Shown: piece after piece, positions 37,944-48,469 of the stretch
Position numbering within the stretch: the stretch's first letter is position 1
Layout of the letters: each line of letters begins with the position of its first letter
Assembly: GCA_001577345.1 (NCBI GenBank)
Contig: LSLI01000009.1
Coordinates: forward strand, 1 to 64,000
Direction: 5' to 3'
DNA: 64,000 bases
Origin: Candidatus Gallionella acididurans
GTDB lineage: Bacteria; Pseudomonadota; Gammaproteobacteria; Burkholderiales; Gallionellaceae
Made by a program: the position numbers and the translations under genes
The notes under the pieces: model-generated
What the model saw: the letters and a program-made list of their open reading frames with translations, nothing else
Databases searched by the model: none
What the model was told of the DNA's origin: nothing

Positions 37944-40223
37944 ATGAAAAATAAAAAGAATATACGTCTGCAAGACCCGTTTCTGGAACGCGAACGCGAG
38001 CAATACGAGCAACCGCTGCCCAGCCGCGAATTTATTTTGCAGATACTTACCGAGCAAGGTGCGCCTGTAGCTGATGAAGAGCTGCTGGGAATGTTGCAGA
38101 TCAACAAGGACGAAGAAGACCTGTTTTCGCGCCGTTTGCGGGCAATGGAGCGCGACGGGCAGATCATGCGCAACCGAAAACGTGACATCTGCGTGGTCGA
38201 CAAGCTCGATCTGGTCAAGGGCAAGGTGCAGGGCCATCCGGATGGTTTCGGCTTCCTGATCCCGGAGGACGGCAGCCCCGACATGTTCCTCAGCGAGAAG
38301 GAAATGCACCAGGTGCTGCACGGCGACGTGGTGATGGTGCGTCAGAGCGGCGTGGACCGGCGCGGGCGTCCCGAGGGGAAGATCGTCGAAGTGCTGGAAC
38401 GCGCCAATAACCGTGTGGTCGGCCGATTGTACGAGGAACATGGCATCCAGTTCGTGGTGGCGGAGAACCGCCGCATCACCCAGGACATACTGGTCGCCCC
38501 CGGCCAGTCGGGTGCGGCCAAGGTAGGGCAGGTGGTGATACTGGAGATCATGCAGCATCCCGACAAACACGCGCAGCCGATAGGCCGCATCGTCGAAGTT
38601 TTGGGCAACTATGCCGATCCGGGCATGGAGATCGAGATCGCGTTGCGCAAGCACGACCTGCCGTACGAGTTTCCCAAGGATGCCGAACGTCAGGCCAAGG
38701 CGATCTCTCCAACAGTTGCCGCAGCCGATTGGGCGGGACGTGAGGATATACGCAGCCTGCCGCTGGTCACGATAGACGGCGAGACCGCGCGCGATTTCGA
38801 CGATGCGGTGTATTGCGCGCCGGAAAAGGGCGGCTACCGGCTGGTGGTGGCGATTGCCGATGTCAGCCACTATGTGCAGACCGGTGACGCGCTTGATCGC
38901 GAGGCGATCCTGCGCGGCAACTCCGTATATTTCCCGCGCAGGGTGATCCCGATGCTGCCGGAAGAATTGTCCAACGGCCTGTGCTCGCTGAATCCGCACG
39001 TGGACCGTTTGTGCATGGTGTGCGACATGCATATCAACAGCAGCGGTGATATCGAGAAATACCGCTTCTATCCATCGGTGATGCATTCCCAGGCGCGGCT
39101 GACCTATACCCAGGTCGCGGAAATGCTCGCCGAACCGGACGGTGATCTGGCCAGGAGCAACGCGGCTATCGTGCCGCACCTGCAAAACCTCTATCAGTTG
39201 TTCCAAAAGCTGTTAAAAGCGCGCGAAAAGCGCGGCGCGATCGATTTCGAGACGGTCGAGACGCAGATGATCTTTACCGACCAGGGCAAGATCGAAAAGA
39301 TCGTGCCGGTGGTGCGCAACGACGCGCACAAGCTGATCGAGGAATGCATGCTGGCGGCCAACGTCTGCGCGGCCGGTTACCTGCACGAAAACGGGCACAC
39401 CGTGCTGTACCGCATCCACCAGGGACCCACACCGGAAAAACTCGAAGCGTTGCGCGAATTCATGAAAGAATTCGGTTTGCAACTGACCGGTGAAGACGAT
39501 CCGCAGGCAGCCGATTACTCCAAACTGCTCAAGCGCATCAAAGGCCGCCCCGATGCCGGTTTACTGCAAACCGTGATGCTGCGTTCCTTGCGCCAGGCCA
39601 AGTATGAGCCGGAAAACATCGGGCACTTCGGTCTGGGCTACGACGCATACACTCATTTCACCTCGCCGATACGCCGCTACCCCGACCTGCTGGTGCATCG
39701 CGCCATCAAGGCCGTATTGCAGGGAAAGAAATACACACCTGCGCAGAAATGGGCCGAGCTGGGGGTGCATTGCTCGATGACCGAGCGCCGCGCCGACGAT
39801 GCGACGCGCGATGTCGAGGCTTGGCTTAAATGCTTTTACATGCGCGACCATTTGGGCAGCGTGTTCACCGGCACGGTTTCGTCGGTCACCAGCTTTGGCA
39901 TGTTCGTGTCGCTGGACGACCTGTATGTCGAAGGGCTGGTGCACATCTCCGAGCTTGGCAAGGATTATTTCCAGTTCGATCCCGCCAAACATCAATTGCT
40001 CGGCGAGCGTACAGGCCAGCGTTATCGTCTTGGCGACCGCGTGCAAGTGCGCGTCGTGAAGGTGGACATGGAAAGCACCAAGATCGACTTCGTGTTGCAT
40101 GAGCTGATCGATGCCTCCGGACACGGGGATGCCGGGCATCGGGACGAAGCTAAAGGACGTTCAAGCAAGGCTGGAAAAACCACAGCCAAGGGCAAGACCA
40201 GGGAAAAAAAGCGCCATGGCTGA
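37944..40223 (+). CDS. rnr: Ribonuclease R
   Basis: The start at 37944 ([13 protein letters not shown]) follows AAAGGA. The product of about 760 aa has an N-terminal helix-turn-helix and cold-shock domains ([18 protein letters not shown]), the RNB catalytic domain ([24 protein letters not shown]), an S1 domain ([17 protein letters not shown]) and a basic tail. It degrades structured RNA 3' to 5' and works with tmRNA. It overlaps rlmB by eight bases. Confidence 0.97.
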   Translation: MKNKKNIRLQDPFLEREREQYEQPLPSREFILQILTEQGAPVADEELLGMLQINKDEEDLFSRRLRAMERDGQIMRNRKRDICVVDKLDLVKGKVQGHPDGFGFLIPEDGSPDMFLSEKEMHQVLHGDVVMVRQSGVDRRGRPEGKIVEVLERANNRVVGRLYEEHGIQFVVAENRRITQDILVAPGQSGAAKVGQVVILEIMQHPDKHAQPIGRIVEVLGNYADPGMEIEIALRKHDLPYEFPKDAERQAKAISPTVAAADWAGREDIRSLPLVTIDGETARDFDDAVYCAPEKGGYRLVVAIADVSHYVQTGDALDREAILRGNSVYFPRRVIPMLPEELSNGLCSLNPHVDRLCMVCDMHINSSGDIEKYRFYPSVMHSQARLTYTQVAEMLAEPDGDLARSNAAIVPHLQNLYQLFQKLLKAREKRGAIDFETVETQMIFTDQGKIEKIVPVVRNDAHKLIEECMLAANVCAAGYLHENGHTVLYRIHQGPTPEKLEALREFMKEFGLQLTGEDDPQAADYSKLLKRIKGRPDAGLLQTVMLRSLRQAKYEPENIGHFGLGYDAYTHFTSPIRRYPDLLVHRAIKAVLQGKKYTPAQKWAELGVHCSMTERRADDATRDVEAWLKCFYMRDHLGSVFTGTVSSVTSFGMFVSLDDLYVEGLVHISELGKDYFQFDPAKHQLLGERTGQRYRLGDRVQVRVVKVDMESTKIDFVLHELIDASGHGDAGHRDEAKGRSSKAGKTTAKGKTREKKRHG

Positions 40224-40959
40224 TTTGCGGCTGATCTACGGCTTTCATGCCGTGACCTCGCGCATTCGCCAGAATCCGGACGGTGTGCTCGAAGTTTATC
40301 TGCAGGCGCAGCGCCAGGATCCGCGCATGCGCGACTTGATCAAGCTCGCCGAAACCAGCGGCGTGCGGGTTATCCCGATAGAAGCAGCGCGCCTGGACGG
40401 CATGGCGGGCAATGCGCGCCATCAGGGCGTTGCGGCGCGCGTCGATGCGGCACAGCGGGTGCAGCATCTGGAGGACGTGCTGGATACGCTCAATGAGCCG
40501 CCCTTGCTGCTGGTGCTGGATGGCGTGCAGGATCCGCACAATCTGGGTGCCTGTCTGCGCAGCGCCGATGCGTTCGGCGTGCACGCTGTGATCGCGCCGA
40601 AGGACCGCGCGGTTGGCATCACCGCGACAGTCGAGAAGGTGGCCTGTGGCGCGGCGGAAACTGTCCCATACATCACCGTCACCAATCTTGCGCGCACTCT
40701 GCGGGAGCTGCAGCAGCGCGACATCTGGGTAGTCGGCGCGGCAGGCGAGGCCGAACAGGATCTGAACGGCTTCAAGCACAGGGGCGCACTTGCGTGGGTG
40801 CTGGGCGCGGAAGGAGAGGGCCTGCGCCGGTTGACCCGCGAAACCTGCGACGAACTGGTGCGCATCCCTATGCTGGGCAGCGTGGAAAGCCTGAATGTAT
40901 CGGTGAGTGCCGGTATCTGCCTGTTCGAGGCAAGAAGGCAACGGAAGGGCGGGGCGTAG
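40216..40959 (+). CDS. rlmB: 23S rRNA (guanosine-2'-O-)-methyltransferase RlmB
   Basis: The start at 40216 ([17 protein letters not shown]) overlaps the end of rnr; the track's start at 40111 runs through the rnr tail in another frame. The 247-aa SpoU-family protein has an N-terminal L30-like domain and motifs [29 protein letters not shown] and [17 protein letters not shown]. It methylates G2251 of 23S rRNA. Confidence 0.97.
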   Translation: MADLRLIYGFHAVTSRIRQNPDGVLEVYLQAQRQDPRMRDLIKLAETSGVRVIPIEAARLDGMAGNARHQGVAARVDAAQRVQHLEDVLDTLNEPPLLLVLDGVQDPHNLGACLRSADAFGVHAVIAPKDRAVGITATVEKVACGAAETVPYITVTNLARTLRELQQRDIWVVGAAGEAEQDLNGFKHRGALAWVLGAEGEGLRRLTRETCDELVRIPMLGSVESLNVSVSAGICLFEARRQRKGGA

Positions 40960-40987
40960 CCACTTTACATTTTGGATGACTGGCCTG

Positions 40988-42166
40988 TCAGAAGGGTTCC
41001 GAGCAAATTATCCGGTTTCTTCCGACTGACTTGGCTTCATACAAGGCTATATCGACTAGATTCAAGAGTTTGCCAATTTCCAATTTCTCGCTGCAGGTCA
41101 GCAAGCCGAAGGAAGCTGTCACAGCAAGATCTGGATGACTGCCGACAAGACGGGCATGTTCAATGCCGTTGCGCAATCGCTCCGCGCATATCATTGCCTC
41201 GTTCCGGTTGGTATTTGGCAGCAGGCAAAGAAACTCCTCACCGCCCCAGCGTCCGAATATATCGATCTCGCGCAGATTGTTCGATACGAGAGCAGACAAG
41301 CCTATCAGCACCTGATCCCCGATCAAATGCCCCAGTGTGTCGTTGACTTCCTTGAAATGGTCCAGGTCGATCAGCATGACCGAAAAGATCGTATTGCACC
41401 GGTGCAGTGCCATGCTTTGGCGTTCAAGTTCTTGTGACATGTGACGACGGTTGAACATCCCCGTCAATTCGTCATGCTGAGCCTGCACTGCCAATTGTTC
41501 GCGCAAGGCAAGTTCGCGTCGATGACTTTCGCGCGTATCTTTCAGGGCTATATTCCGCTCAAAACCTTGCTCGAAAGCGACATTGGAGATTTTGTACATC
41601 CTCTTCGCCGTGATCGTTAGCAAGGCAGCATATACGACCACCCCGACAACAAATGTCACTTCGGCCTGACTACGCAAATATAGCTCACCGGAAACGATAT
41701 AAGCGAGCAGTGACAGGATGAGCGGGATGATAAAACCGATATAGGTTGGCAGCGATACACTCATGATATTCATGGTGACACCCAAAACGGCGGTTATCGT
41801 GGCAAATTTGAAGATGAGCAGGAAGTCCAATTGCCGCGTGTTCAGCAGGAACATCATTGCGCCCCATCCGGCACCGTAAAAGACATTGAGAATGACGCGC
41901 CAATTGCGCCAATGAACGAGCGCTTCGTAGCGATCGCCGGAAGTATGGTTCTTCCGGAGTGTCTTGAGGCGAGCCAGCATGATCACGACCATGCAGGTAA
42001 GCCAAACAAGGATATTGGTCATGGGCACTGTTTCAAGATGCGCCCAAGCGACTGTCAGTATCGCGATGCCGGCTATATAGATCGACGTACTCTCCCGCAC
42101 GGACAATTCATTCAGTTGCGCAACCAGCAGTCGCTTCATTGATGCTTGGTCAGTGTTCTCATTCAT
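40988..42166 (-). CDS. Membrane-bound diguanylate cyclase (GGDEF)
   Basis: The start at 42166 (MNENTDQASMKRLL) is preferred because the track's first 71 residues look unlike a membrane sensor N-terminus. About six membrane helices occupy residues 25-200, followed by a short coiled region and a GGDEF domain. The active site is GRWGGEEFLCLLP and an inhibitory I-site RxxD (REID) lies five residues before it. It should make c-di-GMP and be feedback-inhibited. The sensed signal is unknown. Confidence 0.88.
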   Translation of the reverse strand: MNENTDQASMKRLLVAQLNELSVRESTSIYIAGIAILTVAWAHLETVPMTNILVWLTCMVVIMLARLKTLRKNHTSGDRYEALVHWRNWRVILNVFYGAGWGAMMFLLNTRQLDFLLIFKFATITAVLGVTMNIMSVSLPTYIGFIIPLILSLLAYIVSGELYLRSQAEVTFVVGVVVYAALLTITAKRMYKISNVAFEQGFERNIALKDTRESHRRELALREQLAVQAQHDELTGMFNRRHMSQELERQSMALHRCNTIFSVMLIDLDHFKEVNDTLGHLIGDQVLIGLSALVSNNLREIDIFGRWGGEEFLCLLPNTNRNEAMICAERLRNGIEHARLVGSHPDLAVTASFGLLTCSEKLEIGKLLNLVDIALYEAKSVGRNRIICSEPF

Positions 42167-42452
42167 GCAATCTTTCACGGGTTGATGTTGACCGTTACGA
42201 ACAATTAGGGAGCCAGGGATCAACTTATCCAATCGTAACCTTTTATACATTGGACCGAATGTTTTGCCAAGCGATAATGTGCGACTTGAGTATCGGAAGG
42301 TGACTGCAGAGCGCCGTAAGAAGCGCATAAATCGACCGTTACCCGATCCCTGTTTGGTCAGTATCATGCACCCATGCACAATGTTTTACTTGATGTTTCC
42401 GAATTCATGCCAAGCTTGATAATATGAATATGGATATCAGCAGGAGGTCATC

Positions 42453-43085
42453 TTGGTATTTCTTGATCGTGACGATGCGGCGCGCCGGCTGGCAGAAGCA
42501 CTTGCGCAATATCGAGGACAAAACCCGCTGGTGCTGGCGATCCCGCGCGGAGCGGTGACTATGGCGAAGATCATCGCCAACGAGCTGGGCGGAGAAGTGG
42601 ACGTGGTGCTGGTACGAAAACTTCGCGCGCCGGGCAATCCGGAATTCGCGATCGGTTCGGTGGACGAGACCGGATGGACCTATCTTGGCGACTATGCCGG
42701 GCAGGTGGGTGGCAGTTCGCAATACATCGAAGCAGAAAAGCAGGTGCAACTCAAATTGATGCGCGAGCGGCGCGCCAGCTATACGCCGATACGCCCGCCG
42801 CACAATCCATCGGGGCGCATCGTCATTGTCGTGGACGATGGGCTGGCCACAGGGTCCACGATGATCGCCGCGCTGCACGCGTTGCGCGCAAAATCCCCGA
42901 AAAAACTGATCTGTGCAGTCCCGGTTGCCCCTCCCGATACGCTGGCGAAAGTGGAACCCTATGCCGATCAGGTGGTGTGCCTGGGCGCACCGGAAGTGTT
43001 TTATGCTGTGGGGCAGTTCTACCAATCCTTTCCTCAGGTGAGCGACCAGGAAGTGATCGGGCTGCTCAAGTCGGGCTCAAACTAG
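42453..43085 (+). CDS. Phosphoribosyltransferase family protein
   Basis: A TTG start at 42453 follows AGGAGG at about six bases, a strong site. The 210-aa product begins FLDRDDAARRLAEAL and has the PRPP-binding loop IVIVVDDGLATGSTM. ALAIPRGAV-like and VVLVRKLRAPGNPEFAIG segments are typical of the stand-alone phosphoribosyltransferase domain proteins often linked with hydrolases. The substrate is unknown. The minus-strand ORF 42405-43025 is its shadow. Confidence 0.88.
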   Translation: MVFLDRDDAARRLAEALAQYRGQNPLVLAIPRGAVTMAKIIANELGGEVDVVLVRKLRAPGNPEFAIGSVDETGWTYLGDYAGQVGGSSQYIEAEKQVQLKLMRERRASYTPIRPPHNPSGRIVIVVDDGLATGSTMIAALHALRAKSPKKLICAVPVAPPDTLAKVEPYADQVVCLGAPEVFYAVGQFYQSFPQVSDQEVIGLLKSGSN

Positions 43086-43439
43086 CCTTTCCCTGCCATC
43101 CTGCCGCATTGAACATGCGGCCTCTTCCGCCGGACCGACGCAAATTAATATTCATGTAACCTGCCGCGGTTATGATTTGACCGGGTCGCAATTCGGCCGG
43201 GCGTTTGCATTGCAAGGCGATGCCGCTTCACTTGATGAAATTTTATTAACAGAACTTTGATCCAGGAGCGCCATCTTATCCGCGCATCACATCGATGGCC
43301 AAACAAGCGCATTGATGTTTGCAAGGATGCACTGCAGCGGAGCGTCCCTGCAGTTCTGTGGCGCAGGCCAGAATATTGCCGGTTTGATTGCCCGCCGGGC
43401 AAATCAAAATTGACGAACAGATTTAATTCAGGAGAAACC
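43086..43439. other. Intergenic region without a supported gene
   Basis: About 350 bases hold no convincing ORF. A short inverted repeat (GCCCGCCGGGC near 43391) and the ribosome-binding site AGGAG of the next gene are the only features seen. The stretch presumably contains the promoter of the 93-aa gene. Confidence 0.35.
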
Positions 43440-43721
43440 ATGAGCAAATTTAGGATATTGCCGGGAGCCGCGGGGATCATCGCCTTGACCGCGACGATGG
43501 GTTTTGTCGATGGGAAACGCGAAATCGAGGCCGAGCTTTTTTCCAGGGAAAGAGCTGTTTTGGTGAGAACCTACTCGGAAATTGGGGCTGACGGGAGCTG
43601 GTCCGGCAATCAGGCCGGGAGCAAGCCGGATATTTCCGCCTATCTGGTCGAAATCAAGCGGGGGGATACGATCAAAAAGGTTTTGGTTGACGCGGCGAGC
43701 GGAAAAATACTGGTGTCGTGA
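43440..43721 (+). CDS. Small exported protein with PepSY-like tail, 93 aa
   Basis: ATG at 43440 follows AGGAG at good spacing; the track's start at 43257 is too early. A hydrophobic N-terminus (FRILPGAAGIIALTATMGFV) suggests export or a membrane anchor. The tail AYLVEIKRGDTIKKVLVDAASGKIL resembles the end of a PepSY domain. Its 3' end overlaps the convergent glycosylase gene by about 50 bases. Function is unknown. Confidence 0.6.
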   Translation: MSKFRILPGAAGIIALTATMGFVDGKREIEAELFSRERAVLVRTYSEIGADGSWSGNQAGSKPDISAYLVEIKRGDTIKKVLVDAASGKILVS

Positions 43722-44256
43722 GCGTTGCTTCCCGGGCTTGTCTGATCCCGGGCGGGGATGCTTCCAGGACCGCTTCCCACGCGCCCAGTTTATGCTCGTA
43801 CCGCATGGATGCATAGGCAGGGCTGGTCGACGGCAGGCGTCGGCAATCCGGCAGCCGCGGTTCGAGACAAGCTTGCACATGCTTGCAGAAGATGGATTCA
43901 GCCAGAGCGCCGTTGAAAAAAACCCGCGTGATGCCCGGGTGTCTCCCGAAGAACGACACAAAATCGTTGACCCGGATCGAGTCTGCCTCGATATCGGCAT
44001 CCATGCTGGTGTGCCGGGTGCATGAGGCGAGTACATCCCAGAGTGCGATGCCGGCGGATTTCAGCATTTGAATTCGCGCTTCATACGGCAAAGCCGGCGC
44101 TGCTCCGAACAGGTCGCCCATGATGGTCCAGAAGGCGTTGCGTGGATGCGCATAATATTGTCTTGCCCGCAGCGATTCCTTGCCCGGCATGCTGCCGAGG
44201 ATCAGGATGGTTGCGCCGGGATTCTCGACCGGCGGGAAGCTTAGGATGTGCGGCAA
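43672..44256 (-). CDS. DNA-deoxyinosine glycosylase-like protein (UDG superfamily)
   Basis: The family N-terminus HILSFPPVENPGATILILGSMPG begins near codon 44 of the track ORF. A TTG at 44256 with GGAG nine bases upstream is the best start, although 44385 is possible. Further motifs are YYAHPRNAFWTIMGDLFG and the late SPAYASM block, which occupies the place of the catalytic histidine loop. Such enzymes remove hypoxanthine or uracil from DNA. The C-terminus beyond residue 170 is unconserved and overlaps the convergent gene. Confidence 0.78.
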   Translation of the reverse strand: MPHILSFPPVENPGATILILGSMPGKESLRARQYYAHPRNAFWTIMGDLFGAAPALPYEARIQMLKSAGIALWDVLASCTRHTSMDADIEADSIRVNDFVSFFGRHPGITRVFFNGALAESIFCKHVQACLEPRLPDCRRLPSTSPAYASMRYEHKLGAWEAVLEASPPGIRQAREATLTTPVFFRSPRQPKPF

Positions 44257-44443
44257 TCTGTAGATCTCCGGTGATTCGGCGCGAATTGTCTTTCTGCGCC
44301 GGTTATGGTTCGATACCTCGCCGCGAACGGCAATACCGCATTCTGCTACAGATACTGGGCGAACACCGCCACACCCTTTGCGCACGGCGGGAACAGCAGT
44401 TCGCCATCGAGTTCGACGTTGCCCGCCGGAATATGCACGGTGC

Positions 44444-45541
44444 TCATGTCGATCCTGCCATCACAATTGGAATGCGTTGCCGTCCGAACTGCTTGACGAA
44501 CTGTTCAAAATGTCCGGCCAGTGTCGCGCCGCAGTGCGGACAATTACCCTGCGCGTCCAGCGTGTAGTCGCGGATCGCGTGCCAGTCGCGCACGATCAAT
44601 GGATGCCGGCACGCCGGACAGTGCGTGGTGCCTCCGCTTACATCGTGCACGTTGCCGGTATACACATGCTGCAGTCCGGCGGAATGGGCGATCTGCCGGG
44701 CGCCGGTCAGCGTTTTCGCCGGGGTCGCGGGGATGCCGGTCATCTTGTAGTCGGGATGGAATGCGGTGAAGTGCAGCGGCACGTCGACGCCGAGTTCTTT
44801 TGCGATCCATTCGCTCATCCTGCCGATCTCGTGCGCTGTATCGTTGAGGCCGGGAATCAGCAGCGTGGTGATCTCCAGCCACACACCGGTTTCGTGGCGC
44901 AGATATTTCAGCGTGTCCAGCACCGGTTGCAGGTGCGAGCCGGTCTGTTTGACATAGAACTCGTCGGTGAAGGCTTTCAGGTCGACGTTGGCGGCATCCA
45001 TCTTCGCGTAGAAATCGCGGCGCGGCTGGTCGTGCATGTAGCCCGCGGTGACCGCCACCGCCTTGATGCCGCGCTCGTGACAGGCATCGGCCACGTCCAT
45101 CGCGTATTCGGCGAAGATCACCGGGTCGTTGTAGGTAAACGCGACGCTCTTGCAACCTAGCCGTTCGGCGGTGTGCGCGATGGCTTCCGGCGTGGCCTGG
45201 TCGGCGAGCTTGTCGAAGCTGCGCGATTTGGAAATATCCCAGTTCTGGCAGAATTTGCAGGCCAGGTTGCAGCCCGCCGTGCCGAACGACAGGATGCTGC
45301 TGCCGGGATAAAAATGGTTGAGCGGTTTCTTCTCGATCGGATCGACGCAGAAACCCGAAGAGCGGCCATAGGTGGTCAGCACCATCGCATCATCAACGCG
45401 GCCGCGCACGAAGCATGCGCCGCGCTGGCCTTCGTGAAGCTTGCAGTCGCGCGGGCACAGGTCGCACTGGATGCGCCCGTCATCCAGCCTGTGCCAGTAT
45501 TTTGCAGGATAGCGTTCGGCGATGCTGATCGGCTCATCCAT
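44444..45541 (-). CDS. amrS: AmmeMemoRadiSam system radical SAM enzyme
   Basis: The 365-aa protein has an N-terminal Cys motif (CDLCPRDCKLHEGQRGAC) and the radical SAM triad CNLACKFCQNW. A further CPxC-type pair (HCPACRHPLI, CPHCGATL) lies near the C-terminus. It belongs to the AmmeMemoRadiSam type found with AMMECR1 and Memo proteins. The reaction is not established. Its start overlaps the amrA stop by eight bases. Confidence 0.93.
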   Translation of the reverse strand: MDEPISIAERYPAKYWHRLDDGRIQCDLCPRDCKLHEGQRGACFVRGRVDDAMVLTTYGRSSGFCVDPIEKKPLNHFYPGSSILSFGTAGCNLACKFCQNWDISKSRSFDKLADQATPEAIAHTAERLGCKSVAFTYNDPVIFAEYAMDVADACHERGIKAVAVTAGYMHDQPRRDFYAKMDAANVDLKAFTDEFYVKQTGSHLQPVLDTLKYLRHETGVWLEITTLLIPGLNDTAHEIGRMSEWIAKELGVDVPLHFTAFHPDYKMTGIPATPAKTLTGARQIAHSAGLQHVYTGNVHDVSGGTTHCPACRHPLIVRDWHAIRDYTLDAQGNCPHCGATLAGHFEQFVKQFGRQRIPIVMAGST

Positions 45542-46121
45542 TCTGGTATTCCTTCGGGTCCCCCGCGATATGCTTTTCGGACTCGCTCCATTTGGTCACG
45601 GTGTAGCGCGACAGTTTTACCTCTGCGGCCCAGAAATCGTCGGGCAGCCCGGCCTTGCGTCTGAGCATTGCAAGAAAATCGCGGGGTCGTGCGAGGTTCT
45701 CCCACACCTGCGGCAGGAAAGTGCTGCGATATTGCCCGTACTCGAACACGATGCCATCCACTTGGGGACGCAATTGCGCCAGTGCGTCCGCCTCGTCCCG
45801 GACAACCATGGCCTGGGTAGCCGAGAGCAGCGAAACCTCGATTGTGGTGATGTCGAACTCATCCGCGCTCAACGGGGTAAAACGCGGATCGTGCAAGGCG
45901 GCGGACACGGCGTTGCCTTTGACATCGTCGAGCAGGGAACGGTGCGCCTGCAGAGATCCGATGCAGCCGCGCAGCTCGCCGGATTGCGTCAGCGTGACGA
46001 AGCACGCGCCATGCTCGGCAAGCCACGGTGCCGATTCATCTGCTGTGCGGGGTACCTGCAATACGCGCGCAATCGCGGCACGCGCGATCGGCAACAGAAT
46101 TTCTCCTTTTTCAATGGACAT
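45534..46121 (-). CDS. amrA: AmmeMemoRadiSam system protein A (AMMECR1 domain)
   Basis: The start at 46121 (MSIEKGEILL) has the strong site GGGAGG; the track's start at 46190 lies inside the amrB gene. The 195-aa AMMECR1-domain product has GACFVTLTQSGELRGCIGSL and DPRFTPLSADEFD. Function is unknown; it always occurs with Memo and the radical SAM protein. Confidence 0.93.
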   Translation of the reverse strand: MSIEKGEILLPIARAAIARVLQVPRTADESAPWLAEHGACFVTLTQSGELRGCIGSLQAHRSLLDDVKGNAVSAALHDPRFTPLSADEFDITTIEVSLLSATQAMVVRDEADALAQLRPQVDGIVFEYGQYRSTFLPQVWENLARPRDFLAMLRRKAGLPDDFWAAEVKLSRYTVTKWSESEKHIAGDPKEYQNG

Positions 46122-46929
46122 TGCTTTCCTCCCTGGTGAAGGCGAAGGACGCGTACCCCACCACCCGATCATCTGACCCGGCTGTGTCACCGGAGTTTCG
46201 CAGATCGAGCAAATGAGGCGCGAGACGGTGCTTCTGCGCCGCGATGATCAGGCCGCTGATCGGCGTGCCGCCGCAGGCCTGGTCATGCGGAATCGGCTGC
46301 TGCAGATTCAGGATGGATTGCGCGGTTGCCTGATCCACGCGCTTAGCGGTGGCGTAGGGCAGATAGTGGGACAGGTCGGAGCTGATCACGATCAGCGTTT
46401 CGTCGCCGCCCCACACGGACTCCAGTACCTCCGCGACTTCTTCGGCAGTGGCCATGCCGACTGCCAACGGCAGCAACGTGAAATCCGTCAATATGCTTTG
46501 CAGGAACGGCAGTTGCACTTCCAGCGAGTGTTCCAGTGCGTGCGCGTGTGCGCTGACACCGACCTGCGGCAGGTGGGCGATGGCACGCGCGCCTGCAGCG
46601 TCCAGCGTCACGCGGCCGAGTGGCGTGTCGAAAGCATCCGCGCCGGACAAAGCCAGGCCGCGAACCGCGACACGATGGGTCGGGCCGAGAAGCACAACGC
46701 GGTGGATGCGGGCTGCAATCTTCTGGAGTGACGCATAAGCCGTGGCGGCGATCGCGCCGGAATAAATGTAACCGGCGTGCGGAACGATCAGCGCCTTGGG
46801 CACCAGATCAAGCAGGCGTGGGGTGTCGGCGCGCGCCTTAACCAGCAACTGTTGCACGTCATGCGCCAGCTGCCTGGGTTCGGCGGGGTAGAACATGCCT
46901 GCAACAGCCGCGGGCCGGATATTTTGCAT
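46111..46929 (-). CDS. amrB: AmmeMemoRadiSam system protein B (Memo family)
   Basis: The start at 46929 (MQNIRPAAVAGMFYP) follows GAGG and matches the family beginning. The 272-aa protein has VPHAGYIYSG, LGPTHRVAV, EHSLEVQLPFLQ and SSDLSHYLPY, whose His/Asp/Cys residues form a metal site in Memo proteins. It overlaps amrA by 11 bases, so the gene order is B-A-S. Confidence 0.94.
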   Translation of the reverse strand: MQNIRPAAVAGMFYPAEPRQLAHDVQQLLVKARADTPRLLDLVPKALIVPHAGYIYSGAIAATAYASLQKIAARIHRVVLLGPTHRVAVRGLALSGADAFDTPLGRVTLDAAGARAIAHLPQVGVSAHAHALEHSLEVQLPFLQSILTDFTLLPLAVGMATAEEVAEVLESVWGGDETLIVISSDLSHYLPYATAKRVDQATAQSILNLQQPIPHDQACGGTPISGLIIAAQKHRLAPHLLDLRNSGDTAGSDDRVVGYASFAFTREESNVH

Positions 46930-47039
46930 GGCAAACCTCGGGATATTCACTGGGTACTATCTGGAGGCGGGCAGGCGAATATCAAGGGAGTGCAGGCGGG
47001 ATGCCGGGGATTTATTGCAGGGGTTTTATGCCCTGAAAT

Positions 47040-47957
47040 TTATGCCCTGGGTTTTGTTGCCTGCTTACTGGCAGTGAGCAGCGCCACTATAGCCGTGTGC
47101 CTGTTTTTGGCGGCTATGCTCAAGGGTGTTGTGCCATCCTGGTATTCCGAGTCGGGGTTGGCTCCCTTGGCAAGCAACAATTTGACTACCTCGGTATGGC
47201 CGTTGGCGGCGGCCTTGTGCAATGGCGTCCAGCCGTCGTTGCTGGCCAGGTTGACATTCGCGCCCCCGGCTATCAGTTGACCGGCAGTAACGAGGTGCCC
47301 GCGCGTGGCCGCTTGCAGAAGCGGGGTCAAGCCATGTTTGCTGGCAGCGTTCACGAAAGCGCGTTTTTCGACGAGCAATTTCACCACTTCGCTGTAACCG
47401 TTGAATGCGGCCCAGTGCAGCGGCCCGTAGCCGGCCGCATCCTTGGCGTTGACATCGGCACCATGGCGAATCAGCAGAATTGCGACTTCTTCCCTGCCAT
47501 TGAAGGTGGATATCATCAGCGGAGTCCAGCCCTGTTCATCGCGTGTATTGATATCCACGCCGCAGTTCAGAAATAGCAAAACGGCTTTATGGTCGCCCTT
47601 TTCGGCCGACTGGGTAAAACCCCTTGGGGAGTAGGCATAGCCTTGCTGCTGGACGGCGAGTTTCTTGGAATTTTCAACGCTCTCCCAGGGATTGCCCCCG
47701 GCCGACATTTTCTTTTTCTTGTCGCGTATGTTTGCATGGGCCATGCTTAACGCAAAGATTTCGGATGCCACCTCGGGCGGAAATCCCTGCCGGGTCCCGC
47801 CGCGGTTGTCGATCATCAGGTCGGAGAAGTAAGCGTCAATCTCGTTTGAATTCCACAGCTCGGTGATAGTGTCCATCACGCGCGGATACCGTTCTTCAAC
47901 ATTCAGCGGATAACACTCTTCATATCCATCCAGCAGGAATAACAGTTTTTCGTTCAT
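47040..47957 (-). CDS. Ankyrin-repeat protein
   Basis: The 305-aa product has an N-terminal non-repeat domain of about 110 residues (MNEKLLFLLDGYEECYPLNVEERYPRVMDTITELW). Five or more ankyrin repeats follow (DEQGWTPLMISTFNGREEVAILLIRHGADVNAK and similar). No signal peptide is seen. The N-terminal part resembles small dimerisation or stress-response modules of unknown type. It lies alone, without operon partners. Confidence 0.85.
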   Translation of the reverse strand: MNEKLLFLLDGYEECYPLNVEERYPRVMDTITELWNSNEIDAYFSDLMIDNRGGTRQGFPPEVASEIFALSMAHANIRDKKKKMSAGGNPWESVENSKKLAVQQQGYAYSPRGFTQSAEKGDHKAVLLFLNCGVDINTRDEQGWTPLMISTFNGREEVAILLIRHGADVNAKDAAGYGPLHWAAFNGYSEVVKLLVEKRAFVNAASKHGLTPLLQAATRGHLVTAGQLIAGGANVNLASNDGWTPLHKAAANGHTEVVKLLLAKGANPDSEYQDGTTPLSIAAKNRHTAIVALLTASKQATKPRA

Positions 47958-48102
47958 GGAAAATTGCGCCGGTTGTCGCCCCAGAAAACACAGGGCAAGT
48001 TTACCCGATATCGGGCCGGCGAGCTAAATACGTGCCTGTTCAATGAAAGCGAATATATCGCACAGCGGGCGCTGGCGACGAAAGGATGCGCCTCATTTTT
48101 TG

Positions 48103-48447
48103 TCAATGCAGAACACAATCGCCAAGCGGTTTGTCGTCACGATAAGGAGAAAGGATTTGCAGCTTCCACTGGCCGGCAAGTTTCATCGCCGATGGTTTTA
48201 TCCTGTTCGCAATATCGGGGCACAGATATATTGCCTTCACATCGTCGGTGTCTATTGCAATGCCAAGCGTGTTGTTAACACTGTTGACCGTGCATTTTCC
48301 GGTGAAACCGGCGTCTTTTAGCGCAGCACACAATTGCCCGGCTTCCTGCGCGGTGTCCGTCTGCGTGTCGTGTTTCCCGCATCCGGATAGTGCTACCGGC
48401 AAGACCAGGGTTATGAATAGCAGGGCGGTATATTTCGGGGCGGCCAT
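48103..48447 (-). CDS. Small lipoprotein, 114 aa
   Basis: The signal (LLFITLVLPVALSGC) ends in a lipobox Cys. The mature part contains three further Cys residues (CAALKD, KCTVN, LCPDI) and TDDVKAIYLCPDIANR. It lies 22 bases downstream of mdh on the same strand and may be cotranscribed. No family is recognised. Confidence 0.7.
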   Translation of the reverse strand: MAAPKYTALLFITLVLPVALSGCGKHDTQTDTAQEAGQLCAALKDAGFTGKCTVNSVNNTLGIAIDTDDVKAIYLCPDIANRIKPSAMKLAGQWKLQILSPYRDDKPLGDCVLH

Positions 48448-48469
48448 TACGGGTTACGGTCGCATTCGT

